A stretch of DNA of 64,000 nt from Branchiostoma floridae (lineage: Eukaryota > Chordata > Leptocardii > Amphioxiformes > Branchiostomatidae): positions 18,812,585 through 18,876,584 of the forward strand of contig NC_049981.1 in assembly GCF_000003815.2 (NCBI RefSeq), in the 5' to 3' direction. Shown here in pieces: positions 52,201-56,943 of this stretch. The translations under genes and the position numbers were made by a program. The stretch's first letter is position 1; each line of letters opens with the position of its first letter. The notes under the pieces were generated by a model. It was not told the DNA's origin and searched no databases. It saw only the letters and a program-made list of their open reading frames with translations.

Positions 52201-55200
52201 TTTGCTGATCAAACAAGGCCACTTATGTAATTTCAGCTCTTTTTCTAGGCAGCAATCTTGATTGTAGATCAGAGATTACTGTGGAGTTATTGATAGTGAA
52301 AGAAAACATCTATCATCTTGTCCTTGACTTGCTGGATCTGTAGAAATGTATCTGCTAAGTACTGGCACAAGGCGGGACAATATCTGAGAGTGAAAAACTT
52401 AAGGGATTGGCTATATTTTTCGGTCTCAAGTTCACTCAAGCTCACTTAGGTGGACTGTGTTAGTACAAGAAAAGAAAGGAGACGAGGTATAATGTATGAC
52501 AATCTTTTGCTTAGAGATAATTACTATTCTCCTATTTATAAAATATATATTATGCAAATCAAGAGGTATTATAGAATTACTCAACAGAAAAGTTAGACAA
52601 CTGAATAAGTTATGTCCCTCTGCTCTTGTTGAAGGTATTAAGTATATCTAATGATAATTGTGGTTCTAACAGTAATACATTCAGAAATCTTAAATGTGTC
52701 CTTCAAAATCTGAAAAGACCTTGTATTTGCAGTAAAATCCCACTAGCATGTGCGGCTTTGCCTGACTGCAAAGATGCAATATTCCCCCTCCACAGTCAGT
52801 GCCTACCCTGACACAGGGCACCTCCCTGCCTATTTGCTGCTCCTAGGCACATAAGTGGTCTGCACATTAGTCATAAGGACCTCAGAGCCGTTTTAATGAT
52901 TACATTGAATATGGAACTGGTCACACAACAGAGTGAACATGTCAGAGTGTGTCTCGTGTCATAAAGCTGGTGTTTCAATCTGTAAAGCTCCATAGAGTTT
53001 TCACACTGAGCTGTGAGGGGTTGCACTGTCAATGGGATGTAGACCATTGGACCAAGAGTTGGACATCTGTCATGAATGGGTGAAAGAAATCCTGCAGTTC
53101 ACACAGCTATTGCTAGGTGGTGCCAACATGCAGTCTCTGTATTGACTGAAAAGCTGTACGTGTTCAAGTATGCACTAACAGCGAGCAGATTATTATTGGA
53201 CTGAGCAGAGCACTTTAGACTTAGTCTAATGCTTTTGACCATTTACAACTTTAAGGTACATATCTGATATTTTGAGGAAAAAAAGACTTCTCTAGTCACA
53301 GCCAATCCTAATAACTCTCAGCAGGGGTCTTCGCGCCCATTGAAAATTTAGAAAATGGTAAATCACAAGATTTTTTGAGACAATCTTGAGCTCTTTCAGG
53401 ACAATCTTGAGATTTTGTAAAACAATCTTTTCCTAACAATCTTTTCCAGATTTTTCAGAAAGTTTCAAGATTCTTTGAAATGATCTTAAGATTTTTTTTC
53501 CAGACATCTCTTTCCCAAAGCAACTTTCAAAATATCTTGAGATTTTTGCAAAGCACTTTAAGTTTTTTCTAAAACATCTCAAGATTGAGTCAATACATCT
53601 CAAGATTAAGTTGATCTACTTGCTGTGACATTCTAAGATTTAACTACTGCTACAACAGCACGATTAGGTCTGTAGATGTCATTTAGTAATTTAAAAAAGC
53701 TCCTTGGCTACTATTATTGTACGTGAAACTTGGACCTGCCATGAGTACAATTACTGTGGTTTCTAACACTAGTGTTGGTGAGATGTACAACACCTGCTTA
53801 CAATGCATACAGCAGATGCTAGGGGGCAATGTTGCACAGCAAAGAAGAGATTTAGATCTCACTTTTGTCATTTTGTATTCATCCTATACTTTGTATGAAA
53901 AATGAAAACTTGCATTACCTGCCTGAACTGAATGAGGGCAGCATTGTTTGTTTTCACATTTCTCTGGGACGTGTTGCTTCCAGCACCTTATAACAAGACA
54001 TGTTTTAGATAATACTATATACAATTTTCATGTAATGTAATGTAATGTAATATAATGTAATGTAATTTTCTGTGACACGGATTGATTGAATGATTTTCCA
54101 TTGCAGACCGCTGTGGGAACAGCTATTGTGAAAGGCTCTGGTGACCAAAACAACAACATCTGGTGCTATAACTGTGGGACGCAGGGACACTTTGGACATG
54201 TGAGTCTACAAAAATCCAGACAGTGTAGTTTCTGGGGCATAGCATGAACAATGCACATATATTGTATATAATATGTATAACACTAGAGTTCGGCGACCTC
54301 ATACCTCCATGAAAATTTAGAGCTTTTGTAAATTTCATGCAATTGACTAACACATTCACATAATTTATGCGTGGTGTTGTTCATCAATGACTAATGTACA
54401 CATGTCACAAGTATAAAATTCCAATCATTAGACATAAAGCGGCTTCGCAATTTTTACATAAATTATGCAAATAAGTTCCTCATTACCATATTTGGTATCT
54501 GTTTATATTCCATCCATCATAATTAATAAGTGTTACATTTATTGAGGTCCAGTTATTGCTAATAATGGTATTATACAATTTCCTCATTAATTATGCAAAT
54601 AAGGTCCTCATATGCATAACATGTATATCATTATGAACACCTTTGCCTAAGCTACCTGCACCCCTAAAATGATGCCAATCCATCAATCCTTTCTGCAGTT
54701 ATCCTCTTTGGAATGTCTTGACAAAAACGCCCCTGCAGTTCCAAAATTACATGTTAGGGGGCTGAAATCTGCCCCACTCTGTCATGACACTGCAAGCTAT
54801 CTACCACCCAAATGTCAAGACTATATCATGTCCGGGACAAGAGATACATTGAAAAAGCTGCTATGATAGAATATTCTCATTAATTATGCAAATTTACTCC
54901 TACTTTGCATAATTAGTATCTTATCTTGTACAACATTGTCTAAGGTACCAACATACCAAAAATCATGAAAATCCATCGTTCCCTTCTTGAGTTATCCTCT
55001 TCAGAAGTTTTTGACAAAAATGCCCCTGCTATCCCAAACCTAGTCGGTAGGGGGCCAAAACTTATGTCACTTATTCCTGAGCACAAGAGCTATCTAACAC
55101 TCAAAAATCGTGACCATAGCGTGTTCAGAACAAGAGATAGCAAAACCGGAAGTTGCGCTGCAGTACCAAGGGAAGCTGCTCAGGGGCCCAAAATCTAATC

Positions 55201-56524
55201 ACTTCCAGCTTTCATCGCCCCCCACCAACACACCAAGTATGAAACTAATCCATCCAGCCGTTCTTGAGTTATCTTGTTGACAGACAGACAGACAGACACA
55301 CACACACACAAACGCTGGGTAAAATATAACCTCCATGACATTTCATGGAGGTAATAAACCCTTTTAGTGTTAGAAAACAATACAGCCAATGATTAAATGA
55401 ATCATAGTTTGCTGTAAAATGAACGGACAGATGTACAGTAGTCATTGTCACTATTTTATGTGCTTCAAGACTTATTAAATGTTTTTTTAGGATTCTTTGT
55501 CCCTTTACCAACTCAGCCCATGGCTATAATCAGACCAACTCGGCTTAACACCCTAACCCTAACCCTAACCTTAACCCTAACCCTAACCCTAACCCTAACC
55601 CTAACCCTAACCCTAACCCTAACCCTAACCCTAATCCTAATCCTGGCTGAGTTGGCAAAAAGTGTTTGGTCAAGTTGGTAAAGGGCGAAATTGTCCAGAT
55701 CCTTTTTTCAAAATAGAAGATTGCTCCGATGTGTGGTTTATGATTACAAAAGTATAATATTCCTAGAATATGGTAACTTTATGAACCTGCTGCCTCTGTG
55801 GACAGCTCAATGCACCCAACTATTACAACTTGTATGATGTACTTGACAGTACTTCACACAAAAAACATTCTGGTCCTTTGGATAAAGTCTGAAATGAATT
55901 TTTCATTTTCAGGACTGCTCCTGGCCCCCCATGTGTAAATACCTGTATCCCACATCACCCTTCATAACAGTGTATGGGGAGTTCACACACAGTGGCAAAG
56001 GGAAGAAAAGGAAGTTCGGTGAGTAAACCCTTCTTAAAGATACACAATCATATAGGTAGACAAATGCGTGTTGTATGTTTGGTTTCATCATTGTGAATTT
56101 TTTTTTTCTAAACAGACTTGATGCAAGTGCAGATGTTATCTACATGTGTGTTAATTTATTAGTCTATTAATTCAATGTAACCTTAACAAGAAGAAATGCT
56201 TACTTTTCTACAGATTCTGATAATGACAACTATAGGAGCCACAACAAGAGAGCAAGAAGAGATGGACAAACATATCAGTCACCACATGGGACAAAACAAA
56301 ACTTTAAAGACAATAAGAAATCAAAACTGTCTTATATACAGCAGTATAAAAAGGAACAGAAGAGGGAGAGGAAGAGAGCCAACCGAGCCAGTCATCAGCA
56401 GGGGCAGCAGGGGAGGGGACCTGGGGCAGCAGGACAGTCCAAACATGACAAGAAGAAATCTGTCAGTGCTCAGGGATTTGCCACATCATTTAGGGGATTC
56501 AACAATGGGAAAAAACAGTGGTGA
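631..56524 (+). CDS. ZCCHC7: ZCCHC7 orthologue (Air1/Air2-type TRAMP zinc-knuckle subunit), complete 8-exon CDS
   Basis: Join of 631-1258, 10655-10704, 18499-18615, 27281-27454, 40359-40394, 54107-54199, 55913-56018 and 56214-56524: 1,515 nt, 504 residues, every junction GT/AG and in phase. Human ZCCHC7 is 543 residues. Seen: an acidic N-terminus with ETEAELYAQVHYAEDL (about 25-40), which closely resembles the human N-terminal motif; a basic NLS-like run at about 131-147; five CX2CX4HX4C knuckles at C248-C261, C270-C283, C288-C301, C312-C325 and C355-C368; WRQY just after knuckle 4; and a Lys/Arg/Gln-rich tail (about 395-504). Family knowledge: Air/ZCCHC7 proteins bind RNA and bridge the non-canonical poly(A) polymerase (TENT4B/Trf4) and the helicase MTR4 in TRAMP, which marks aberrant nuclear and nucleolar RNAs for the exosome. 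The WRxY linker corresponds to the conserved Air IWRXY motif. The start has an ideal GCCACC-ATG context. No lesion is seen in the coding exons. Confidence 0.95.
1470..1509 (+). repeat. 18-bp direct repeat, two copies
   Basis: TATACGCACATGGAATAT occurs at about 1470-1487 and again at about 1492-1509, separated by a few bases. It is a simple local duplication near the 5' end of intron 1. Confidence 0.7.
3400..5700. promoter_or_regulatory. candidate cis-regulatory block in intron 1
   Basis: Composition changes abruptly from the AT-rich intron to a mixed, GC-richer, non-repetitive sequence with no open frame resembling a protein. Examples are the CG-rich stretch at 3400-3450 and a GGATTAGGG homeodomain-type site near 5070. 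Such islands in an otherwise AT-rich intron are typical of enhancers, but conservation cannot be judged from one sequence. Confidence 0.3.
6000..6215 (+). repeat. diverged interspersed repeat, copy A
   Basis: Shares an ordered series of motifs with about 28960-29135 on the same strand: AGCTTACAAAAA, then CAATTTCATGTCATGAAGTT-like sequence, a GACAGAC motif, CCTGGAGA and TTCCACT. Matches are broken by substitutions and small gaps, so this is an old dispersed family. The element class is unknown. Confidence 0.6.
7950..8500. promoter_or_regulatory. candidate cis-regulatory block in intron 1
   Basis: A non-repetitive block with balanced composition and clustered homeodomain-like cores, for example TGATTAATAAC near 8334. 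It lies between clearly AT-rich segments. The 87-codon frame running through it resembles no protein I know, and regulatory DNA is the likelier reading. Confidence 0.3.
10080..10860. promoter_or_regulatory. candidate regulatory block around coding exon 2
   Basis: GC-rich, non-repetitive DNA extends on both sides of the 50-nt exon at 10655-10704, well beyond what splicing signals need. The frames within it lack recognisable protein features. Confidence 0.28.
10655..10704 (+). CDS. ZCCHC7: ZCCHC7 coding exon 2 (50 nt; last two bases of codon 210, residues 211-226)
   Basis: Bounded by CCCTGCAG and GAGAG|GTACGG. The 50-nt length is exactly what is needed to convert the phase-1 end of exon 1 to the phase-0 start of exon 3. 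It encodes DADGDAEHWEVDERDRE, matching the human pre-knuckle segment in which a Trp is followed by an acidic Asp-x-Asp helix. This short exon sits between introns of 9.4 and 7.8 kb and is easy for gene predictors to miss. Confidence 0.88.
10980..11720. promoter_or_regulatory. candidate cis-regulatory block in intron 2
   Basis: Contains a palindromic GTAATTAC (about 11046-11053), GATAATTAATCAC near 11585 and a CACGTG E-box (about 11604-11609). These lie in non-repetitive sequence, with some simple CACTGAT-type direct repeats near 11285-11335. The density of homeodomain-type cores suggests an enhancer. Function is an inference. Confidence 0.33.
11880..12040 (+). repeat. scattered repeat family member 1 (tail fragment)
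   Basis: Sequence of the form CCCACxxxCCxACAxACCAAxT, then CCATCCATxCTT, then an (ACAG)n/(ACAC)n run (about 12005-12036). This matches the distal part of the element at 54302-55353. Only the tail is recognisable. Confidence 0.5.
12492..12510 (+). repeat. (GTGA)n microsatellite
   Basis: Four to five tandem GTGA units. Simple repeat with no other signal. Confidence 0.8.
13500..14340. promoter_or_regulatory. candidate cis-regulatory block in intron 2
   Basis: GC-rich, non-repetitive block from about 13500 to 13930, with a second small block near 14090-14340. A 142-codon minus-strand frame (13504-13932) crosses it but is Pro/Ser-rich, lacks a domain and has no splice context. I read the block as regulatory DNA. 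Confidence 0.27.
16010..16330 (+). repeat. scattered repeat family member 2
   Basis: Aligns by eye with the 55070-55353 part of the larger element: GCTGCTxxxGGxCCxAAxCxxA, CACTTACTCTxTGxC, ATCxAxCACTCAAAxATC, GGGGCCCAxAATxTAATC, then a CACACA-rich tail and GGTGAAGGTAAC. Same orientation as the other members; old and diverged. Confidence 0.6.
16780..16880 (+). repeat. possible 3' end of a decayed LINE/SINE
   Basis: The stretch reading GGCACCGCTCTATCTGCACC followed by AAAGGACTTAAGTTTT resembles the tail of invertebrate and chordate retroelements. This is recognition by form only and could be wrong. Confidence 0.22.
17472..18038. mobile_element. non-autonomous TIR DNA transposon, copy 1 (with 5-bp target duplication)
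   Basis: The element spans 17477-18033 (557 bp). It begins CATGCCCGTAGCCAGG and ends with the inverse complement CCTGGCTACGGGCATG. It is flanked by perfect 5-bp direct repeats TAGAT (17472-17476 and 18034-18038). Runs of G/C next to each terminus, a perfect hairpin CTCACGCC-GAA-GGCGTGAG (17554-17572) and internal repeats such as GACCCTCTGAAA are visible. There is no transposase frame. A second, inverted copy lies at 35459-35981. A 5-bp duplication is uncommon; Transib uses 5 bp but its ends begin CAC, so the superfamily is left open. Confidence 0.9.
18130..18356 (+). mobile_element. 3' fragment of a non-LTR retrotransposon (LINE)
   Basis: The frame ending at TAG 18345-18347 reads RRGRQPMSYLQYIQQLL and, further on, LTPGQIKTLAADKKQWRLAV before the stop. 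This is the usual C-terminal tail of LINE ORF2 proteins (RGRP...W-x-x-x-V). It is followed by (GATA)n at about 18340-18356, a common LINE terminus. A 21-bp tandem duplication (TTGTTGGCGGCAGATAGA unit, about 18148-18188) lies upstream. No reverse transcriptase core is present, so this is a 5'-truncated relic 140 bp before exon 3. Confidence 0.65.
18499..18615 (+). CDS. ZCCHC7: ZCCHC7 coding exon 3 (residues 227-265, zinc knuckle 1)
   Basis: Acceptor GTTTCCAG, donor CCACCT|GTACGT, 117 nt, phase 0 at both ends. An in-frame TAA at 18472-18474, with no other AG between it and 18497, fixes this acceptor. It encodes a YYRD helix followed by CRNCDQVGHLSKVC (C248, C251, H256, C261). This is nearly the human knuckle-1 sequence, one of the strongest identifiers of the family. 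Confidence 0.95.
19425..19620 (+). repeat. imperfect direct repeat
   Basis: AAGTTTTGC, then GTCTGCTGACC, then GTCTTT occurs near 19430-19460 and again near 19580-19612. The motif AAACTTAAGAAAAC occurs twice between them. It looks like a small duplicated or transposon-derived segment of unknown class. Confidence 0.45.
20780..22500. promoter_or_regulatory. candidate cis-regulatory region in intron 3
   Basis: A long non-repetitive region of mixed composition. It has a notable homeodomain cluster TAATCTAATTAATT (about 21758-21771) and GC-rich DNA at 22000-22250. Several 70-126-codon frames overlap on both strands, none with recognisable protein features, as expected for stop-poor GC-rich non-coding DNA. 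Confidence 0.32.
23500..23780. promoter_or_regulatory. candidate cis-regulatory block in intron 3
   Basis: Sharp transition from AT-rich intron to non-repetitive GC-rich sequence containing CCCCGGGGTACGGGG-type runs near 23530. No frame of interest. Call rests on composition only. Confidence 0.25.
27281..27454 (+). CDS. ZCCHC7: ZCCHC7 coding exon 4 (residues 266-323, knuckles 2, 3 and most of 4)
   Basis: Acceptor ATCCCCAG, donor CCAGG|GTAAGT, 174 nt, phase 0 at both ends. Encodes CFLCGGRDHQSSTC (C270-C283), CHFCSTPGHQTRYC (C288-C301) and CLHCHWKGH (C312, C315, H320). The final Cys of knuckle 4 comes from exon 5. The opening RKSACFLC corresponds to the start of human knuckle 2. A frame shifted by one base also stays open here but destroys every knuckle. 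Confidence 0.96.
28140..28600. promoter_or_regulatory. candidate cis-regulatory block in intron 4
   Basis: Non-repetitive block with balanced composition and many short distinct motifs (GCGGGCGCAGA, TGATTAAAAA-type, GTTAATAGC). Bounded by AT-rich intron. Enhancer-like by appearance only. Confidence 0.3.
28960..29135 (+). repeat. diverged interspersed repeat, copy B
   Basis: Same strand and same motif order as about 6000-6215: AGCTTACAAAAA, CAATTTCATGTCATGAAGTT, GACAGAC, CCTGGAGA, TTCCACT. The shared TTTCATGTCATGAAGTT core is the best-preserved stretch. Confidence 0.6.
29760..30050 (+). repeat. scattered repeat family member 3
   Basis: Shares CACTCAAAAATC-TGACCATAGC with 55100-55125 of the large element. 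It then has a CCACC-CTACC-AAxTAT stretch, a CTTCTTGACT-type segment, ACAGGCAGACACAC and a terminal TTGGCAAAGGTAA. Plus orientation, diverged. Confidence 0.6.
30330..31820. promoter_or_regulatory. candidate cis-regulatory region in intron 4
   Basis: The richest putative regulatory stretch of the intron. Paired homeodomain palindromes TTAATTAG (about 31349-31356) and TTAATTAA (about 31383-31390), with CTATTAATAC just after, lie in non-repetitive sequence. GC-rich DNA extends at 30.34-30.8 and 31.42-31.8 kb. Overlapping minus-strand frames of up to 144 codons show no domain and no splice structure. Confidence 0.36.
35040..35440. promoter_or_regulatory. candidate cis-regulatory block in intron 4
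   Basis: Contains CCTATTAATTATG (about 35126) and CACTTAATTATGCAAG (about 35174), then GC-rich DNA with TTGTCGCGAGATTG near 35275. It ends where the TIR transposon at 35459 was inserted. Enhancer-like by motif density; unproven. Confidence 0.32.
35454..35986. mobile_element. non-autonomous TIR DNA transposon, copy 2, inverted relative to copy 1
   Basis: The element spans 35459-35981 (523 bp) with the same CATGCCCGTAGCCAGG / CCTGGCTACGGGCATG termini. It is flanked by perfect 5-bp repeats AAATA (35454-35458 and 35982-35986). Internal sequence is the reverse complement of copy 1 with substitutions and small deletions, and includes the same hairpin (GCTCACGCC-TTC-GGCGTGAG). The second independent 5-bp target duplication confirms the exact ends of the family. 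No transposase frame. Confidence 0.9.
36840..37140. promoter_or_regulatory. candidate cis-regulatory block in intron 4
   Basis: Non-repetitive block ending in clustered AT cores (AACAATTAATATG, TTTAATTAGG near 37065-37100) after a GC-richer part (CCCTCGTCGGCTG). Composition and motif call only. Confidence 0.28.
37571..37618 (+). repeat. short tandem repeat, three units
   Basis: AAGTAACATCCAA(AT) is repeated three times in succession. Local minisatellite-like expansion with no other signal. Confidence 0.8.
38395..38482. repeat. imperfect inverted repeat (foldback)
   Basis: ACACCCTGGTCAACTCC on the left pairs with GGAGTTGACCAGGGTGT on the right. Inside lie CACCCAACACCCT and AGGGCTATGGTGTTGG, which also pair partially. 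It resembles a short foldback element. Its ACACCCT and CAACTC motifs recall the telomere-repeat element at 55501-55685, and a relationship is possible but not shown. Confidence 0.6.
40359..40394 (+). CDS. ZCCHC7: ZCCHC7 coding exon 5 (36 nt, residues 324-335, end of knuckle 4 plus WRQY linker)
   Basis: Acceptor CTTTCTAG, donor CGACA|GTAAGT, 12 codons, phase 0 at both ends: DCPDKWRQYHST. C325 completes knuckle 4. WRQYH is identical to the human linker and matches the Air IWRXY motif, which is known to help bind the poly(A) polymerase subunit of TRAMP. The exon lies between introns of 12.9 and 13.7 kb. Skipping it would keep the frame but remove the last knuckle-4 ligand and the linker. Confidence 0.93.
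41890..42130. promoter_or_regulatory. candidate cis-regulatory block in intron 5
   Basis: Contains AAATTAGTGATTATTGATC (a Hox/Pbx-like TGATTATTGAT core, about 41990-42010) and ACTAATTAGCATAATT (about 42069-42084) in non-repetitive sequence. The close spacing of homeodomain-type sites is the basis. Conservation is unknown. Confidence 0.35.
43490..45060. promoter_or_regulatory. candidate cis-regulatory region in intron 5
   Basis: GC-rich, non-repetitive DNA at about 43490-43990 and 44560-45060 with intervening AT-rich sequence. The second half has ATCGATTTCCCGGCGCG near 44650 and CAAACAAAGGC (Sox/Fox-like) near 44717. The longest single frame in this intron (43529-44008, 159 codons) falls here but shows no protein-like pattern. 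Confidence 0.3.
45868..46430 (+). mobile_element. decayed LINE fragment (C-terminal zinc-binding region and 3' UTR)
   Basis: The frame at about 45879-46097 contains EQRICQFCNVNRVEDEARFI followed by VHC. This is the CX2C...H...C signature near the C-terminus of many chordate and invertebrate non-LTR retrotransposon ORF2 proteins. The frame is then lost in a T-rich run (about 46072-46084). Downstream sequence up to GGCCCTGTAAGGGAAATGTAC and AATTAAAC resembles a LINE 3' UTR. No reverse transcriptase core is present, so this is a dead 5'-truncated copy. Confidence 0.68.
46440..46660 (+). repeat. pyrimidine-rich tract with internal duplication
   Basis: About 200 bases composed largely of C and T on the plus strand, with AAATCTCTTTGTCTCCC repeated about 35 bp apart (near 46535 and 46567). 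Polypyrimidine mirror-like tracts can be unstable or form triplex DNA. No function is visible. Confidence 0.5.
47280..47485 (+). repeat. scattered repeat family member 4
   Basis: CCCACAACCTACCAACAAAA, CAATCTGTCTAGTTGTTCTT, GACCAACAGACGGACAGATG, TAAATATAACCTTGGCAAAGG appear in the same order as the tail of the 54302-55353 element, where the end reads TAAAATATAACCTCCATG. Plus orientation. Confidence 0.6.
47700..48070. promoter_or_regulatory. candidate cis-regulatory block in intron 5
   Basis: Non-repetitive, balanced-composition block including AATAAATATGCAAATGAG (octamer-like ATGCAAAT near 47722) and CAATCGATTTT near 47812. The minus-strand 108-codon frame has no recognisable domain. Confidence 0.28.
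50325..50622 (-). mobile_element. tRNA-derived SINE
   Basis: On the minus strand a tRNA-like head carries an RNA polymerase III A box TAGCTCAACTGG (plus-strand 50598-50609) and B box GGTTCAAATTA (50563-50573), about 25 bp apart. A tRNA-unrelated body follows (GGGACTTAAAGTGATGATCC and GCACGTTAAAG segments), ending in (AAAC)n (plus-strand GTTT repeats at about 50328-50341). The cloverleaf is degraded, so this is a SINE rather than a tRNA gene. Confidence 0.72.
53340..53620. repeat. degenerate tandem repeat built on AATCTTGAGAT
   Basis: The core (A)ATCTTGAGAT or its complement ATCTCAAGATT recurs irregularly about every 20-30 bp (for example near 53381, 53404, 53432, 53488, 53537, 53577 and 53598), interleaved with poly-T and TTTTCCAGA segments. 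A decayed minisatellite with a palindromic core. Confidence 0.65.
54029..54067 (+). repeat. (TAATG)n pentanucleotide microsatellite
   Basis: Seven or so TAATG/TAATA units about 40-75 bp upstream of exon 6, next to the branch-point and polypyrimidine region. Length changes here could in principle affect acceptor use. Confidence 0.8.
54107..54199 (+). CDS. ZCCHC7: ZCCHC7 coding exon 6 (residues 336-366, most of knuckle 5)
   Basis: Acceptor CCATTGCAG, donor GGACAT|GTGAGT, 93 nt, phase 0 at both ends. Encodes a short hydrophilic linker, then WCYNCGTQGHFGH (C355, C358, H363). The last ligand of knuckle 5 (C368) is the second codon of exon 7. Human has the closely similar CYHCAQKGHYGHEC. Confidence 0.95.
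54302..55353 (+). mobile_element. TIR element, largest member of the scattered repeat family, carrying three POU octamers
   Basis: Twelve-base terminal inverted repeats TACCTCCATGAA (54302-54313) and TTCATGGAGGTA (55342-55353) begin and end in TA, consistent with a TA target duplication. The right end also forms a near-perfect palindrome (55330-55351). Inside are two diverged units about 300 bp apart (about 54640-54860 and 54945-55150), three ATGCAAAT octamers (54465-54472, 54593-54600, 54886-54893), and an (ACAG)n/(ACAC)n tract near 55280-55310. No transposase frame. Tail-related fragments occur near 11.9, 16.1, 29.8 and 47.3 kb. Confidence 0.7.
55501..55685. mobile_element. short TIR element with interstitial telomeric (CCCTAA)n core
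   Basis: Outer inverted repeats CCCTTTACCAAC (55501-55512) and GTTGGTAAAGGG (55674-55685), and inner ones CCAACTCAGCC (55508-55518) and GGCTGAGTTGG (55645-55655), bracket about 14 CCCTAA units at 55551-55643. A few units vary (CCTTAA, CCTAAT). The telomere-type repeat lies inside a gene intron and within inverted repeats, so it is not a chromosome end. Confidence 0.75.
55913..56018 (+). CDS. ZCCHC7: ZCCHC7 coding exon 7 (residues 367-401, first base of 402)
   Basis: Acceptor CATTTTCAG, donor TTCG|GTGAGT, 106 nt, phase 0 to phase 1. Opens with DC, whose C368 completes knuckle 5. It continues with a Pro/Tyr-rich segment YPTSPFITVYGEF, matching the human post-knuckle segment with SPFI. It ends in a basic run GKGKKRKF, a likely nuclear or RNA-contact segment. 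Confidence 0.94.
56019..56213 (+). other. intron 7 (195 bp)
   Basis: GTGAGT donor and TTTTCTACAG acceptor. The only short intron of the gene, with nothing else in it. Confidence 0.93.
56214..56524 (+). CDS. ZCCHC7: ZCCHC7 coding exon 8 (end of codon 402 to stop)
   Basis: Acceptor TTTCTACAG, phase 1. Completes Asp402, then encodes a hydrophilic tail rich in Lys, Arg, Gln, Gly and Ser (KRARRDGQTYQSPHG, RERKRANRASHQQG) ending FNNGKKQW and TGA (56522-56524). Vertebrate ZCCHC7 also ends in a long Lys/Arg-rich tail thought to contact RNA or help nucleolar retention. No knuckle or fold is visible. Confidence 0.92.
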
Positions 56525-56869
56525 CGTCTAGTTAATAAGCTGAGATCACATTGATTACAGGTGTTAACTTTTTTTTTTAAATTTAAAGACAAGCTGCTGG
56601 ATTATCCTTTATCACTGCCTGGCTTGCACGGACAGTATATTACCAGATATACAGTTACTCTGATTGTTTGTTTGTTTGTTACACACTTTTAAGAAGTCTT
56701 TGGCTGTGAGGCTGGAGCATCTGAGCCTAAAGAGTTTTCCATTTGCTTTTGAGATCATTTTTGATTCCTGTATATCCCATTTTAAGTTTGCTTGCTTAGC
56801 AAACATGGGAATACCTTGATGGGAACACCTGCCAGTGTTGCCTTGACTTTTGAGAATTGGCTGGGCAGA

Positions 56870-56943
56870 GGGAAGTTGCACCAAAGAAAATACAACTATC
56901 TTGTAAGGGAAGTTGCACCAAAGAAAATACAACTTTCTTGTAA
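56870..56943 (+). repeat. 37-bp tandem duplication in the 3' UTR
   Basis: Two adjacent units, 56870-56906 and 56907-56943, beginning GGGAAGTTGCACCAAAG and differing at one base (ACTATC versus ACTTTC). The small difference points to a recent duplication. Confidence 0.9.

Larger units (their letters stand above)
40395..54106 (+). other. intron 5 (13.7 kb)
   Basis: GTAAGT donor and ATTGCAG acceptor. Holds possible regulatory blocks (about 41.89-42.13, 43.49-45.06, 47.7-48.07 kb), a LINE fragment (about 45.87-46.43 kb), a pyrimidine-rich tract, repeat-family member 4 (about 47.28 kb), a tRNA-derived SINE (about 50.33-50.62 kb), a cryptic AATCTTGAG repeat (about 53.34-53.62 kb) and a (TAATG)n tract just before exon 6. 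No nested gene is recognised. Confidence 0.85.
54200..55912 (+). other. intron 6 (1.7 kb)
   Basis: GTGAGT donor and TTTTCAG acceptor. Almost entirely mobile DNA: a TA-flanked TIR element (54302-55353) and a second TIR element with a telomeric-repeat core (55501-55685). Nothing regulatory-looking outside them. Confidence 0.9.

Noticed and set aside
55551-55643. Chromosome end suggested by (CCCTAA)n
   Set aside because: It is only about 90 bp long, lies between two coding exons of one gene, and is enclosed by inverted repeats.
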